DNA of 42,571 nucleotides from Spartobacteria bacterium. Its GTDB lineage: Bacteria; Verrucomicrobiota; Verrucomicrobiia; Chthoniobacterales; Chthoniobacteraceae. Shown here one piece after another: positions 1 through 8,707 of this stretch. Location of the stretch: the NCBI GenBank assembly GCA_025355595.1, contig JANXZI010000459.1:1-42571 (forward strand), in the 5' to 3' direction. The translations under genes were made by a program, and so were the position numbers. Below the pieces are notes generated by a model. It made no database searches and was not told the DNA's origin. It saw nothing but the letters and a program-made list of their open reading frames with translations. Numbering within the stretch: position 1 is the stretch's first letter; every line of letters begins with the position of its first letter.

Positions 1-185
1 CCATGCGCAAACTCCGCTCCTCGGTGCTCGCATTCGGAGAACTGCACGAGCCGATGCCAGTCGCGGCCTGATGCCTCTTCCACTTCGCGCGCGACCAAAG
101 CGCCTGCCATGCAGCGCCCTCGTTTGAAGTTTGACGTTGCCTGCTTATCCGGTTGCTTGACAATGGACGGCAAGTGGAAGGTTCC

Positions 186-334
186 GAAAATAGCCCAGTG
201 CTTCAGCACTGGGAAAAGGGCCAGAAAAAAGGCGACAAGTCCCGCAAGGGACGGCAGAATGGTTCTTCCATCCCTTGCGGGACTTTATTTTCTTCCTTCG
301 ACGGTCCCCAGCGCTGAAGCGCTGGGCTATTTTC
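186..334. repeat. REPIN-like paired palindromic repeat
   Basis: Hairpin cccagtgct-tc-agcactggg (194-213) and hairpin cccagcgct-ga-agcgctggg (307-326) lie in inverted orientation. They are flanked by gaaaatagccc/gggctattttc, with tcccgcaaggga / tcccttgcggga in the middle. Confidence 0.85.
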
Positions 335-412
335 AATGCAGCCTGCCTTCCGCAAGCGCGATGTCAGGCAACCGGTTAAGCATGCAACTTTGCAGCCTCG
401 CTGCCTGCCTGC

Positions 413-1816
413 TCAGACCAGCCCCTTGATCGGCTGTCCGCCGGTCACGGCATCCACGAGGTTTTTCGGCAGGCCGTCCATGAGGCGCACTTCGCCGGTG
501 TCGAGGAGCGTGTGCATGATGGTCGCCATGAGGTCCGGGATCGTCACGGGGTCCGACGCGGGCTCGCCGCCGTTGCGCGTGGACTGGCCGATGACGCGGC
601 CCATTTTCAATCCGCCGCCGTAGAGCATGAGCGGGCCGAGCGCGCCCCAGTGATCGCGGCCACCCTTTTTATTGATCGTCGGCGAACGGCCCATCTCGCC
701 GCAGCACACGAGGAGGATTTTTTCGCTGAGGCCGCGCGACTCGATGTCCTCAATGAGCGTCGAGACCGCGTGGTCGAATGGCGTGCCGACATAGCCCATG
801 CCTTCGGTGAGCGTGGCGTTGTTGTTATCCGCGTGCATGTCCCACACGAAGCTCGTGGTAACGGTCACAAAGCCCGCGCCGCGCTCGCAGAGCCTGCGCG
901 CCATGAGCAGCAGCTTGCCGAGGGTCTGCGCGTGGTCGCCGTAGTGAAGGTGGTTATTCCACTTTTTGCTGATGCGATCACGCGGGACGAGCGCCGCGGT
1001 ATCGTAGCGGGCGATGAGTTTCGCATCCTCGCGCGAGAGATCGAATGCGCCGGAGACGCCGCCGAACAGCGTGTCGAACGCCTGCTGCTGGATCGCGCTG
1101 TAGCCTTCCATCACGTTTGTGGTGTCCACGCGCCTGCGCCATTCGTCGAGCGAGGCGAGCAGGCCGCGGCGGTCATTCACGCGCTCCTGCGGGAGGTGAA
1201 GGGCCATGTCGTCCTGCATCCCGCCGCCAGCGCCGGGGACGAAGGGCGCGTACGCCGCGCCGAGATCGCCGGAGGAGGTGAAATTGCCGAATTTCGAAAT
1301 GGCAGGCCCGGCATCCGTGCTCACCGCGCGGGGAAAGAGCGCGACATTCGTGGGCATCGTCGTGTCGGGCCGCAGCGGGCCGGCGACGCGCGCGTAAAGC
1401 GAGCCCATGTTGGCGCCGAGCGTGGCCTTGCCGACGATGGTCTTGATGTCGTGGTTCGCGTCGCCGGGCACGAATGAGCGCACGATGCTGAACTTGTCCG
1501 CGAGCTTCGCGAGCTTCGGAAATGTGGAGCCAAAGGTGATGCCGGGAATCGCGGTTTTGATCTCGCCGGTCGCGCTGCGCGTCCCGTCGGGCGCGTCCAT
1601 TTTCGGATCGAACGTCTCGAATTGCGACGGCCCGCCGTGCATGAAAAGGAAGATCACCGACTTGTCTGTGACGGGAAGTTTCGCCGCCTTCGCCGCGGCG
1701 CGCGCGGCGAAAAGATCGGTGAGCGAAAGTCCGCCGAGCCCGAGGCCGCCGACACGGAGAAATTCGCGGCGGCGCATGTGTGCACCGCTGCGGATGGTGT
1801 TTTGGAAGGAGAGCAT
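413..1816 (-). CDS. DUF1501 domain-containing protein with twin-arginine-like signal (MRRREFLRVGGLGLGGLSL)
   Basis: 467-aa ORF. N-terminus MLSF...RRREFLRVGGLGLGGLSL and motifs FLFMHGGPSQFETFDPK and CCGEMGRSPTINKKGGRDHWG are typical of DUF1501. Confidence 0.9.
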   Translation of the reverse strand: MLSFQNTIRSGAHMRRREFLRVGGLGLGGLSLTDLFAARAAAKAAKLPVTDKSVIFLFMHGGPSQFETFDPKMDAPDGTRSATGEIKTAIPGITFGSTFPKLAKLADKFSIVRSFVPGDANHDIKTIVGKATLGANMGSLYARVAGPLRPDTTMPTNVALFPRAVSTDAGPAISKFGNFTSSGDLGAAYAPFVPGAGGGMQDDMALHLPQERVNDRRGLLASLDEWRRRVDTTNVMEGYSAIQQQAFDTLFGGVSGAFDLSREDAKLIARYDTAALVPRDRISKKWNNHLHYGDHAQTLGKLLLMARRLCERGAGFVTVTTSFVWDMHADNNNATLTEGMGYVGTPFDHAVSTLIEDIESRGLSEKILLVCCGEMGRSPTINKKGGRDHWGALGPLMLYGGGLKMGRVIGQSTRNGGEPASDPVTIPDLMATIMHTLLDTGEVRLMDGLPKNLVDAVTGGQPIKGLV

Positions 1817-1872
1817 GGGGCGGGGAAGGTCGCGGGCGGCGGACAGTTCACCACGCGGCGGCAGGGTTTCTT

Positions 1873-2040
1873 AGAGGGTGTAGGAAAAGTCGGATTTGGG
1901 ATGCAGAGGCGCGGAGGGAAAAAGAGGGTTCCGCAGCGGGAAATTACGAAATTCCTCCGCGTCCCTCCCACTTTTCCTCCGCGCCTCTGCGTTGAAATAC
2001 CGCGCTTCATCCCGAAAAATGGACTTTCGGCACACCCTCT
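1873..2040. repeat. Nested imperfect inverted repeat
   Basis: Outer arms agagggtgtaggaaaagtcggatttggg vs reverse complement agagggtgtgccgaaagtccatttttcggg. Inner arms share gcagaggcgcggagg. Confidence 0.8.
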
Positions 2041-2194
2041 TTGGGTGGGTGGCGGAAGTGGCGGCACGTCCACGCAACGTGGAAGATGCGCCCGACGCAC
2101 TCTCGGAACGATCAAAGGTCTGTGTCCCGCGCGGATTGTCCGACGCGGGAACGACCGTTCCCATTTCCAAATTCCAAACCACGACAACCTACCC

Positions 2195-2710
2195 ATGAAA
2201 AAATCCATCCTCGTCCTCATCGCCACCAGCGCGCTCGCCACTTTTGCCAGCGCCGAAACTTCCGTGAAAATCTCCGGCGTCCATCTTTGCTGTAATAGCT
2301 GCGTCGTCGGCGCGGAGAAGGCGGTCGCCAAGGCCAAGGGCGCGACTGCGACCGTGGACAAGGATGGCGGCACGGTGACAATCACGGGTGCGGACAAGGC
2401 CGCCGTGCAGTCGGGCGTGGATGCGCTCGTCAAGGCGGGCTACTTCGGCAAGAGCGAGAGCAGCGATGTGACGCTCAAGGACATCAGCGGCGCGAAGGAC
2501 GGCAAGGCCGCCAAGATGACCGTGGGTGACGTGCATCTCTGCTGCGACAAGTGCGCGACCGCCGCGAAGAAGGCGCTCGCGAAAGTGAAGGGCGTGACGG
2601 GCGACACCGCCGCGAAGAAGGTCACGTCATTTGAAGTGACGGGCGACTTTAGCCCGAAGGAAGTCATGGCCGCGCTCCAAGCCGCCGGCCTCACGGGCAC
2701 GGCGAAGTAA
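2195..2710 (+). CDS. Secreted protein with two HMA-like (heavy-metal-associated) repeats
   Basis: 171 aa, signal peptide MKKSILVLIATSALATFASA. Two repeats: VHLCCNSCVVGAEKAVAKAKG and VHLCCDKCATAAKKALAKVKG. Confidence 0.8.
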   Translation: MKKSILVLIATSALATFASAETSVKISGVHLCCNSCVVGAEKAVAKAKGATATVDKDGGTVTITGADKAAVQSGVDALVKAGYFGKSESSDVTLKDISGAKDGKAAKMTVGDVHLCCDKCATAAKKALAKVKGVTGDTAAKKVTSFEVTGDFSPKEVMAALQAAGLTGTAK

Positions 2711-2737
2711 GCATCGCTGCATCCGCAGAAAATCTCA

Positions 2738-2776
2738 GCCGGGAAGCGGGACGCACTCCTGCTTCCCGGCTTTTTG
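2738..2776 (+). terminator. Rho-independent terminator downstream of the HMA-like gene
   Basis: Perfect 10-bp stem gccgggaagc / gcttcccggc followed by tttttg, 28 bp after the stop codon. Confidence 0.9.
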
Positions 2777-2798
2777 TTTTCGGAAGCGACCGGATTGG

Positions 2799-2902
2799 GA
2801 ACCACAAATGGACACGAACCGACACGAATAAGATCCGGATCGCGCAAGATCTGCTGATGGATGACGGGCGCGTCTCGCCCCATTCGTGTCCATTCGTGGT
2901 TT
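2799..2902. repeat. Inverted repeat with short direct repeats in the arms
   Basis: aaccacaaatggacacgaaccgacacgaat vs reverse complement of attcgtgtccattcgtggtt. Confidence 0.75.
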
Positions 2903-2993
2903 CCGTCAGCGCGCCCTTTTTTCAGGATGCGGGCAGCTTGGCGGAATTCCTAAGTGGCGTGGCGCGGCGCGGTGGTTTAGGACTCACGCACTC

Positions 2994-4109
2994 ATGTCCA
3001 GCATCGAACATTCCGATCCCATCAATTCGCAAATCCTCGCCGTGTCGGAGGACAAGATCGCCGGCTTCGTGCGCGAGCCGTTTGTCGAGATCGCGGAAAA
3101 ATGCGGGCTGCCGCTGGAGACTGTTTTGGATCGCATCAGGACGATGCTCGCCGCCGGGACGATCCGCCGTGTGCGGCAGACGCTCGTCGCCAGCAACCTC
3201 GCCGAGGGTGCGCTCGTGGCGTGGCAGGTGCCGGAGGAAAAGCTGAACGATGCATTCGATTGGATGTTTCAGAATGATCCATTCAGCGGGCACGTCGTCG
3301 TGCGCAGCACGGACAATCAGACGACAGGCAGCGCCTACCGGCTGTGGACGACTTTGAAAACGCCGACGGGCACAAACATGGAGGAGCACGCGCGCGTGCT
3401 CATGCGCCACACGGGCTGCACGAAATTCAAGCTCATGCCGGCGAAGGGAATCTTCGCGCTCGGCGTCGGCCATGTGCGGCGGAAGGTGATCGAGCCGGGC
3501 GACAAGTCGGACGCGCTCGCAAAGATGATCCGCGTGGGCATCGTGAAGCTCACCGATCTCGAATGGGAAATTCTGCTCGCGCTGAAACGGGAACTTTCAC
3601 TCGACGAAATTCGCACCGGTCTCTGGGCGACGCGCGCCGCGGAGGCGGGCGTGGATCTGGAGACGTTCTGCCGCGTGGCGGAAGACCTCAACGCGCGCCA
3701 GGTCATCGGACGCTTCTCGACTTTCCTCGAACATGTAAAGCCGAGTGCGACGGGGCAGCGTGTGACGAAATTCAACGCGCTCTTCCACTGGCGCGTGCCC
3801 GCGGGTCGCGAGGTCGAGGCAGGTGGCGAAGTGGGACGGCATCCCATCCTCACGCATTGCTACTGGCGCGAAGGCGGGCCGGATTTCAACAATGTGAACA
3901 TCATGGCCGTGTGCCACGGGACGGAGAAGGATCGCGTGTTCGCACACAAGGCGGCGATTGATGCACACCTCGCGAGCATCGGCATCCCGGTGGATTACAC
4001 GAATGTGTTCTGGGGCGGGCGCAGCGAGATCAAGCCGAGCGAAATCTCGCCGAAGCTCCATCGCGAGTGGCTCGCGAAATACGCGGGCGCGGAGCCGGTG
4101 ATGGCGTAG
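2994..4109 (+). CDS. AsnC/Lrp-like protein resembling a fused siroheme decarboxylase (AhbA-AhbB / NirDL type)
   Basis: 371 aa with two tandem HTH plus AsnC-like modules: PLETVLDRIRTMLAAGTIRRVRQTL, then LNARQVIGRFSTFLEH. The C-terminal THCYWREGGPDFNNVNIMAVCHG resembles siroheme decarboxylase subunits. Confidence 0.7.
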   Translation: MSSIEHSDPINSQILAVSEDKIAGFVREPFVEIAEKCGLPLETVLDRIRTMLAAGTIRRVRQTLVASNLAEGALVAWQVPEEKLNDAFDWMFQNDPFSGHVVVRSTDNQTTGSAYRLWTTLKTPTGTNMEEHARVLMRHTGCTKFKLMPAKGIFALGVGHVRRKVIEPGDKSDALAKMIRVGIVKLTDLEWEILLALKRELSLDEIRTGLWATRAAEAGVDLETFCRVAEDLNARQVIGRFSTFLEHVKPSATGQRVTKFNALFHWRVPAGREVEAGGEVGRHPILTHCYWREGGPDFNNVNIMAVCHGTEKDRVFAHKAAIDAHLASIGIPVDYTNVFWGGRSEIKPSEISPKLHREWLAKYAGAEPVMA

Positions 4110-4113
4110 GGAA

Positions 4114-4203
4114 AGTGCTCAGTGCTCAGCGCTCAGTTCACAGTGCTCAGTAGAAGCATGCTGCTGCCGACAACGGAGCACTGAGCACTGAGCACTGAAA
4201 ACT
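4114..4203. repeat. Inverted cluster of cagtgctcag/ctgagcactg direct repeats
   Basis: agtgctcagtgctcagcgctcagttcacagtgctcag ... ggagcactgagcactgagcactgaaaact. Confidence 0.85.
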
Positions 4204-4275
4204 CACGAAGGCCGCCCGCCTGGACGGGACAATTTCCACGCTGGCTTGTGGTGCGGATTCTGCGAAGGAGGGCGC

Positions 4276-5172
4276 ATGTTCACCCGCGCATTTCTTGTCC
4301 TCTGCCTGTTTATCTCCACACTCACCGCGGCGGAGTTGCACGAGATCCGGCTGCTGCGTCCGGTGAAGGCGGGCGACCGTTTCGACGTGTCGGCCAAGGT
4401 CGCGTATGAGGACAGGATGAAGACGACTTTTGACGGCAAGGAAGTGGAGTCGAACGAAACGATCATGGCATGCCGGATGACGGGTGCGCTCACCGTCGTG
4501 GCCGTGACGAAGAAGGGCCTGCCGAGCGCGCTGAAGCTGAAAGTGAAGACCGTCGAGTGCATCCACGCCGGGCAGCGGGCGGATTTTTTCAAGGAAGGCG
4601 ACGAGCTTTCCCTCCGCCGCGACGAGCCGGAAAACGAGTCACAAGTGAACGGCGAGGCCGCGGACGATTTGCAGGCGCAGATCATCGAGTCGCTGCTGAA
4701 CGTGCAAGCGGAGGACGAGGTGAGCGACGAGGACATCTTCGGCACAAAGGACAAGGTCGCGGTGGGCGCGGTGTGGCCTGTGAATGCCAAGGCCGCGGTG
4801 TCTTCGCTCGAGCGCAGTGGGGTGTCGGGTCTCGATCCGAAAGGCGTGAGCGGTCATGCGAAGCTCGTGACGCTGGGTGAATTTGAAAAGCAGCCGGCAT
4901 TTTTTGTCCACATGGATGCAAAGATTGACGGCAAAGGCGTGACGCTCGCGAACCTGCCGGAAAACGTGAAGGGAAAGAAATTCCACTCTGAATATAACAT
5001 CGAGATGGAGGTGCCCGTGGACCCGGTCTCGACTGCCGGGCGCACGAAAGGCATGGCAAAGATGGAGGTGGAGGCCGAGGGCACCGAGGAATTCGACGGG
5101 AAGAAAATCGCGGTGGCGGTGAAGATCGATCGCCGCGTGGCGAGTGAGATCACGGCGATGCCGGCGAAGTAG
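4276..5172 (+). CDS. Hypothetical secreted protein
   Basis: 298-aa ORF with signal peptide MFTRAFLVLCLFISTLTAAE; no recognised domain. Confidence 0.7.
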   Translation: MFTRAFLVLCLFISTLTAAELHEIRLLRPVKAGDRFDVSAKVAYEDRMKTTFDGKEVESNETIMACRMTGALTVVAVTKKGLPSALKLKVKTVECIHAGQRADFFKEGDELSLRRDEPENESQVNGEAADDLQAQIIESLLNVQAEDEVSDEDIFGTKDKVAVGAVWPVNAKAAVSSLERSGVSGLDPKGVSGHAKLVTLGEFEKQPAFFVHMDAKIDGKGVTLANLPENVKGKKFHSEYNIEMEVPVDPVSTAGRTKGMAKMEVEAEGTEEFDGKKIAVAVKIDRRVASEITAMPAK

Positions 5173-5178
5173 GCGGGC

Positions 5179-5283
5179 AGTGCAGGATAGGCATCCTGCC
5201 TGTCCCCCGGCGTGCGATGGCACGGGGCGTCCGAATTGCGGATACTTGGCTTCCATTCGGGACAGGCTGGAAGCCTGTCCCAC
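5179..5283. repeat. REPIN-like pair of hairpins between convergent genes
   Basis: gcaggat-agg-catcctgc hairpin on the left and perfect gggacaggct-gga-agcctgtccc hairpin at 5259-5281 on the right. Confidence 0.8.
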
Positions 5284-5325
5284 ATTGGCCTGTCGCATTT
5301 TTACCGCGACGGGTTCTTCGAGCCG

Positions 5326-6039
5326 CTATTTTTCCACTTCCTCGATCTCGAGATACGACGGCTTCGGATCGACGCTCCTGCCGTGTGAACTCTCGATGCG
5401 CATCTGCTTCAGCATCCAGTAGCCTTCGCGCTTCATCACGCTCGTGACCATGAAGCGCCGATCCCACTTGCCGGCGGCGTCGAAGCTCTCGGCCTTCATC
5501 AGCGCGCCGTCCTCGCGCCCGATCCAGAGGATGACGCGCGCGTATTGCGAGTCGTTGGGTCCGTCGGGACGCACCTCCACTTTCCAGCAGCGATGCGCGG
5601 AAATCATATCGCCGCCGAGGACTTTTGCGTCGTGCCAGTAAATGAAACGCAGCGCGAGATCCTCGTAGCTGATCTCGGTGTCGTGGACCGGCGCGCCCAG
5701 CTTCGCCCCGGTGACACGCGTGGTCTTCCCGCCCTTTGTTTCCTCAAGAGTGGATGTTTTCTCCCCGAGGCGGAGCGTGAGCACATCGCCGTTGTCGGTG
5801 AATTGATAGCGGATGACGCCTTTCTCCAGCGTGAGTTTGAACGGGATTTTTTTTCCTCCGGTGCGGATGCGCCCGGCAAGTTTCCAGTCTTGCGACGACT
5901 GCGCGATGCGGACGGACTTCAGCAGTTCCAGCGCGGAAGGCGGATCGTCCGCGGCGGAGCACGGCGAAGGCGCGAGGACGGACGCGACCGCGAGGGAGGC
6001 GGCGGCGAGGATGCTCTTTACACGAAAGGGTGTGACCAT
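5326..6039 (-). CDS. Outer-membrane lipoprotein-sorting-like (LolA-fold) secreted protein
   Basis: Signal MVTPFRVKSILAAASLAVASVLAPSPCSAAD. Downstream FIYWHDAKVLGGDMISAHRCWKVEVRP...MVTSVMKREGYWMLKQMRIES is typical of this family. Confidence 0.65.
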   Translation of the reverse strand: MVTPFRVKSILAAASLAVASVLAPSPCSAADDPPSALELLKSVRIAQSSQDWKLAGRIRTGGKKIPFKLTLEKGVIRYQFTDNGDVLTLRLGEKTSTLEETKGGKTTRVTGAKLGAPVHDTEISYEDLALRFIYWHDAKVLGGDMISAHRCWKVEVRPDGPNDSQYARVILWIGREDGALMKAESFDAAGKWDRRFMVTSVMKREGYWMLKQMRIESSHGRSVDPKPSYLEIEEVEK

Positions 6040-6066
6040 AGGCTCGCCAACCTTCGCCAACGCCGG

Positions 6067-6705
6067 ATGGATCAAAAGCTACTTTTTCTCATCAACCGTG
6101 AATGGACCGGGCCGGTGCTGGATCGCGTGATGGTGATGCTGTCGAGCTCAGCGCTGTGGAAATGGCCGTTCATCGTGCTGCTGCTCGCCGTGCTCGTGCG
6201 CGGCGGATTCCGTGCGCGGGCGTTCATCGCCGTCACGCTGGTGGCGGTGCTGCTGTGCGACACCCTCGCGGGCTACGGGATCAAGCGCACCGTGAACCGA
6301 CTGCGTCCGCACGAGAGCGAATTCGGCGTGCGGCAGCTCTCGCTCGCGTATCCGCCGTCACGCGGGATTTTCCAGCCGGTGCAGGAAGTGATTTCACTCG
6401 GGCTTACCGCCGAGGCGGCGGGCCGTTCGTTCCCGTCGAACCACGCCGCAAACACCGCGTGCGTCGCGCTGCTCACCGCGATCTTTTTCCGACGCATCGG
6501 CTGGCTCGCATTTTTTCCCGCGCTGCTCGTCTCGTACTCGCGCGTGTACACCGGCTCGCACTGGCCGAGCGATGTGCTCGGCGGCATCGCGCTCGGCCTC
6601 GGCATGGCCATGCTCACGCTGCTGCTCGTGGAGGCTCTCTGGCGGCGATGCGGCGCGCGTCTCTCGCCCGCGCTCGCCGCGCGCCATCCTTCGCTGCTCG
6701 CATGA
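6067..6705 (+). CDS. PAP2-family phosphatase
   Basis: PAP2 motifs KRTVNRLRP, SFPSNHAANTA and SRVYTGSHWPSDVLGG. Confidence 0.92.
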   Translation: MDQKLLFLINREWTGPVLDRVMVMLSSSALWKWPFIVLLLAVLVRGGFRARAFIAVTLVAVLLCDTLAGYGIKRTVNRLRPHESEFGVRQLSLAYPPSRGIFQPVQEVISLGLTAEAAGRSFPSNHAANTACVALLTAIFFRRIGWLAFFPALLVSYSRVYTGSHWPSDVLGGIALGLGMAMLTLLLVEALWRRCGARLSPALAARHPSLLA

Positions 6706-6711
6706 GGCCAG

Positions 6712-6899
6712 TGGAGAGTGGAAAGTTGAAAGTTGAGAGGCGGCGGAATCCTGTCCGCAGGCCTCCGGGGCGCATTCCATTTTGTTCCTGCGAACCGGTG
6801 GTGTTCGCTGCGCTCGACCACCGGCTGGTTTCCATCAGCCCACCGGGATGTCACGCTGACCTCATCCGCCTCTCAACTCTCAACCCTCACCTCTCAACC
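6712..6899. repeat. Composite inverted repeat with an inner palindrome
   Basis: Outer arms agttgagaggcgg (left) / ccgcctctcaact (right). Inner palindrome ccggtggt...accaccgg at about 6795-6824. Confidence 0.75.
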
Positions 6900-6904
6900 C
6901 GCCG

Positions 6905-8707
6905 ATGAACTTCCGCCTCTTCGCCTCGCTCATCGTCCTCACCGTCCTGCGGCTCGTGTACATCGGCAATGTCGGCCTGATGCCCGATGAGGCGTACTAC
7001 CACGAGTGGAGCCAGCGGCTCGACTGGTGGTATTTCAGCAAGGGCCCCGGCATCGCGCTCATCATCCGCGCGGGCACGGCCCTGTTCGGCCACACGGAAT
7101 TCGGCGTCCGCTTTTTCGCGCCGCTCTTCGGCCTCGGCACCACGCTGCTCGTCCACTGGCTCGCGCGGCGAATCTACGACGGACGCACCGCATTCTGGAC
7201 CGTCGTGGTGATGTGCGTTTCGCCGATCTTCAACGCGGGCGCGATGCTGATGACCATTGACGCGCCCTCCATCTTTTTCTGGGCCGCATCGCTCTGCACG
7301 CTCTGGCTCGCGCTGGAAAAAAGCCCGGCCTTCTCGTGGTGGTGGGTGCTCACCGGGCTGCTCACCGGCCTCGGCTTTCTGTGCAAAATGACGAACGCCG
7401 CGTTCTTCGCGTCCGTCCTCCTGCTGCTCCTGATGACTCCGCGCTACCGCGCCGAACTCATCGGGCGCGGATTTTGGGCGATGATTTTCGTGTTCATCCC
7501 ATTTCTCGTCCCCGCGGCGCTGTGGAATGCCGCGCACGGCTGGCCGACGACCACGCACCTCGCCGCACGCGGCGGGCTCGGCGAGGCGTGGTGGAATTTC
7601 AACTTCCCCGCATTCGGCGAATTCGTCGCCCTGCAATTTGGCGTCCACTCGCCGCTGATTTTTTTCACGATGATGATGGCACTCGTCGCGGCCACCGCGC
7701 CGTCCTTTGGCCGCTGGTTCGTCGCCACCACGCGCTCGATAGCGAGCCTGCCCTTCACCCTCCGTTCCTCGTGGGTGGGCTGGGCTCTGCTCGCAGTGGG
7801 GCTGCTCGGGCTGTGGATGGCCGGAAATTTTTTCGAGCGCACCGGGTTTTACCTCGCGGCAAAGCTCCTCGCCGCGCTGGTCGCGATCATTTTCATCGGC
7901 ACCCACAAGGACGGTCCAAACATCCAGTGGAAATCGCGCTTCCTTGGCGCCTTCGCGCTGCCGATCTTGATCGGCTACACCTGGATCGCGCTGCACCACA
8001 AGACGCAGCCAAACTGGACCGCGCCCGCCATCGTCTCGCTCGCGGTCCTCGCCACTTCGTACGGGATCGATCGCGTGCTGCGCGGCGTGCGGGGCGCGCG
8101 CGGCTTCACCGTCGCCGCCCTCGCGCTGGGCGCGCTCATCACCATCGTGATGGCCAATACCGACCTGTTGCGCGCCATCGGCATCCCGCTGAAATACTCG
8201 GGCAGCGATCCCAGTGCGCGGATGCGCGGCTGGCGCGACGTGGCGAACGACGTGGCCAAATTTCGCGCCGTGATCGAGGCCGAAAGCGGGCAGAAAACTT
8301 TCCTCATCGCGAACCACTACGCCACCGCCGCCGAGCTGTGCTTTTACCTCCCGGAAAAACGCATTGAGGCACCCGGCCATCCCGCCGTGTATGTCGCCGA
8401 GTCGCCCGTCGCCGAGAACCAGTTCCACTTCTGGGGCCGCTACGACGAATACGAAAAACGCGAATCCCCTGTCGCCAACCCTCAGACCGACTCCGGCGAA
8501 TACGGCACGAGTCGCTTCGCCGGCCGCACCGCGATCTACGTCACGGACAACCCGCTCGAAACCGCCCCGATGGATCCGCTGTATCGAACCTTCGCGAAGT
8601 GGAAGTGGAAGACCTCTTTCGAATACTCCGGGCGTCGCGACCTCCCGCTGCGAAAAATCCACGTCTTCCTCCTCTACCGCTACCAGCCGGGAAAGCTGCT
8701 GGACTGA
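6905..8707 (+). CDS. Glycosyltransferase family 39 (ArnT-like) membrane protein
   Basis: 600 aa, multi-TM. N-terminal MPDEAYYHEWSQRLDWWYFSKGPGIALIIRAGTALFGHTEFGVRF matches GT39 architecture. Confidence 0.88.
   Translation: MNFRLFASLIVLTVLRLVYIGNVGLMPDEAYYHEWSQRLDWWYFSKGPGIALIIRAGTALFGHTEFGVRFFAPLFGLGTTLLVHWLARRIYDGRTAFWTVVVMCVSPIFNAGAMLMTIDAPSIFFWAASLCTLWLALEKSPAFSWWWVLTGLLTGLGFLCKMTNAAFFASVLLLLLMTPRYRAELIGRGFWAMIFVFIPFLVPAALWNAAHGWPTTTHLAARGGLGEAWWNFNFPAFGEFVALQFGVHSPLIFFTMMMALVAATAPSFGRWFVATTRSIASLPFTLRSSWVGWALLAVGLLGLWMAGNFFERTGFYLAAKLLAALVAIIFIGTHKDGPNIQWKSRFLGAFALPILIGYTWIALHHKTQPNWTAPAIVSLAVLATSYGIDRVLRGVRGARGFTVAALALGALITIVMANTDLLRAIGIPLKYSGSDPSARMRGWRDVANDVAKFRAVIEAESGQKTFLIANHYATAAELCFYLPEKRIEAPGHPAVYVAESPVAENQFHFWGRYDEYEKRESPVANPQTDSGEYGTSRFAGRTAIYVTDNPLETAPMDPLYRTFAKWKWKTSFEYSGRRDLPLRKIHVFLLYRYQPGKLLD

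Noticed and set aside
1-71. Possible 3' end of a CDS at the left edge (MRKLRSSVLAFGELHEPMPVAA*)
   Set aside because: Too short to support; frame and homology cannot be judged from 71 bp.
109-429. 106-aa ORF (and 145-336 minus ORF) with ...AQCFSTG.../...PSAEALGYF...
   Set aside because: Both are translations through the REPIN-like palindrome, not genes.
4114-4203. Repeat cluster as a CRISPR array
   Set aside because: Units are about 10 nt, inverted rather than direct across the spacer, with no unique spacers and no cas genes.
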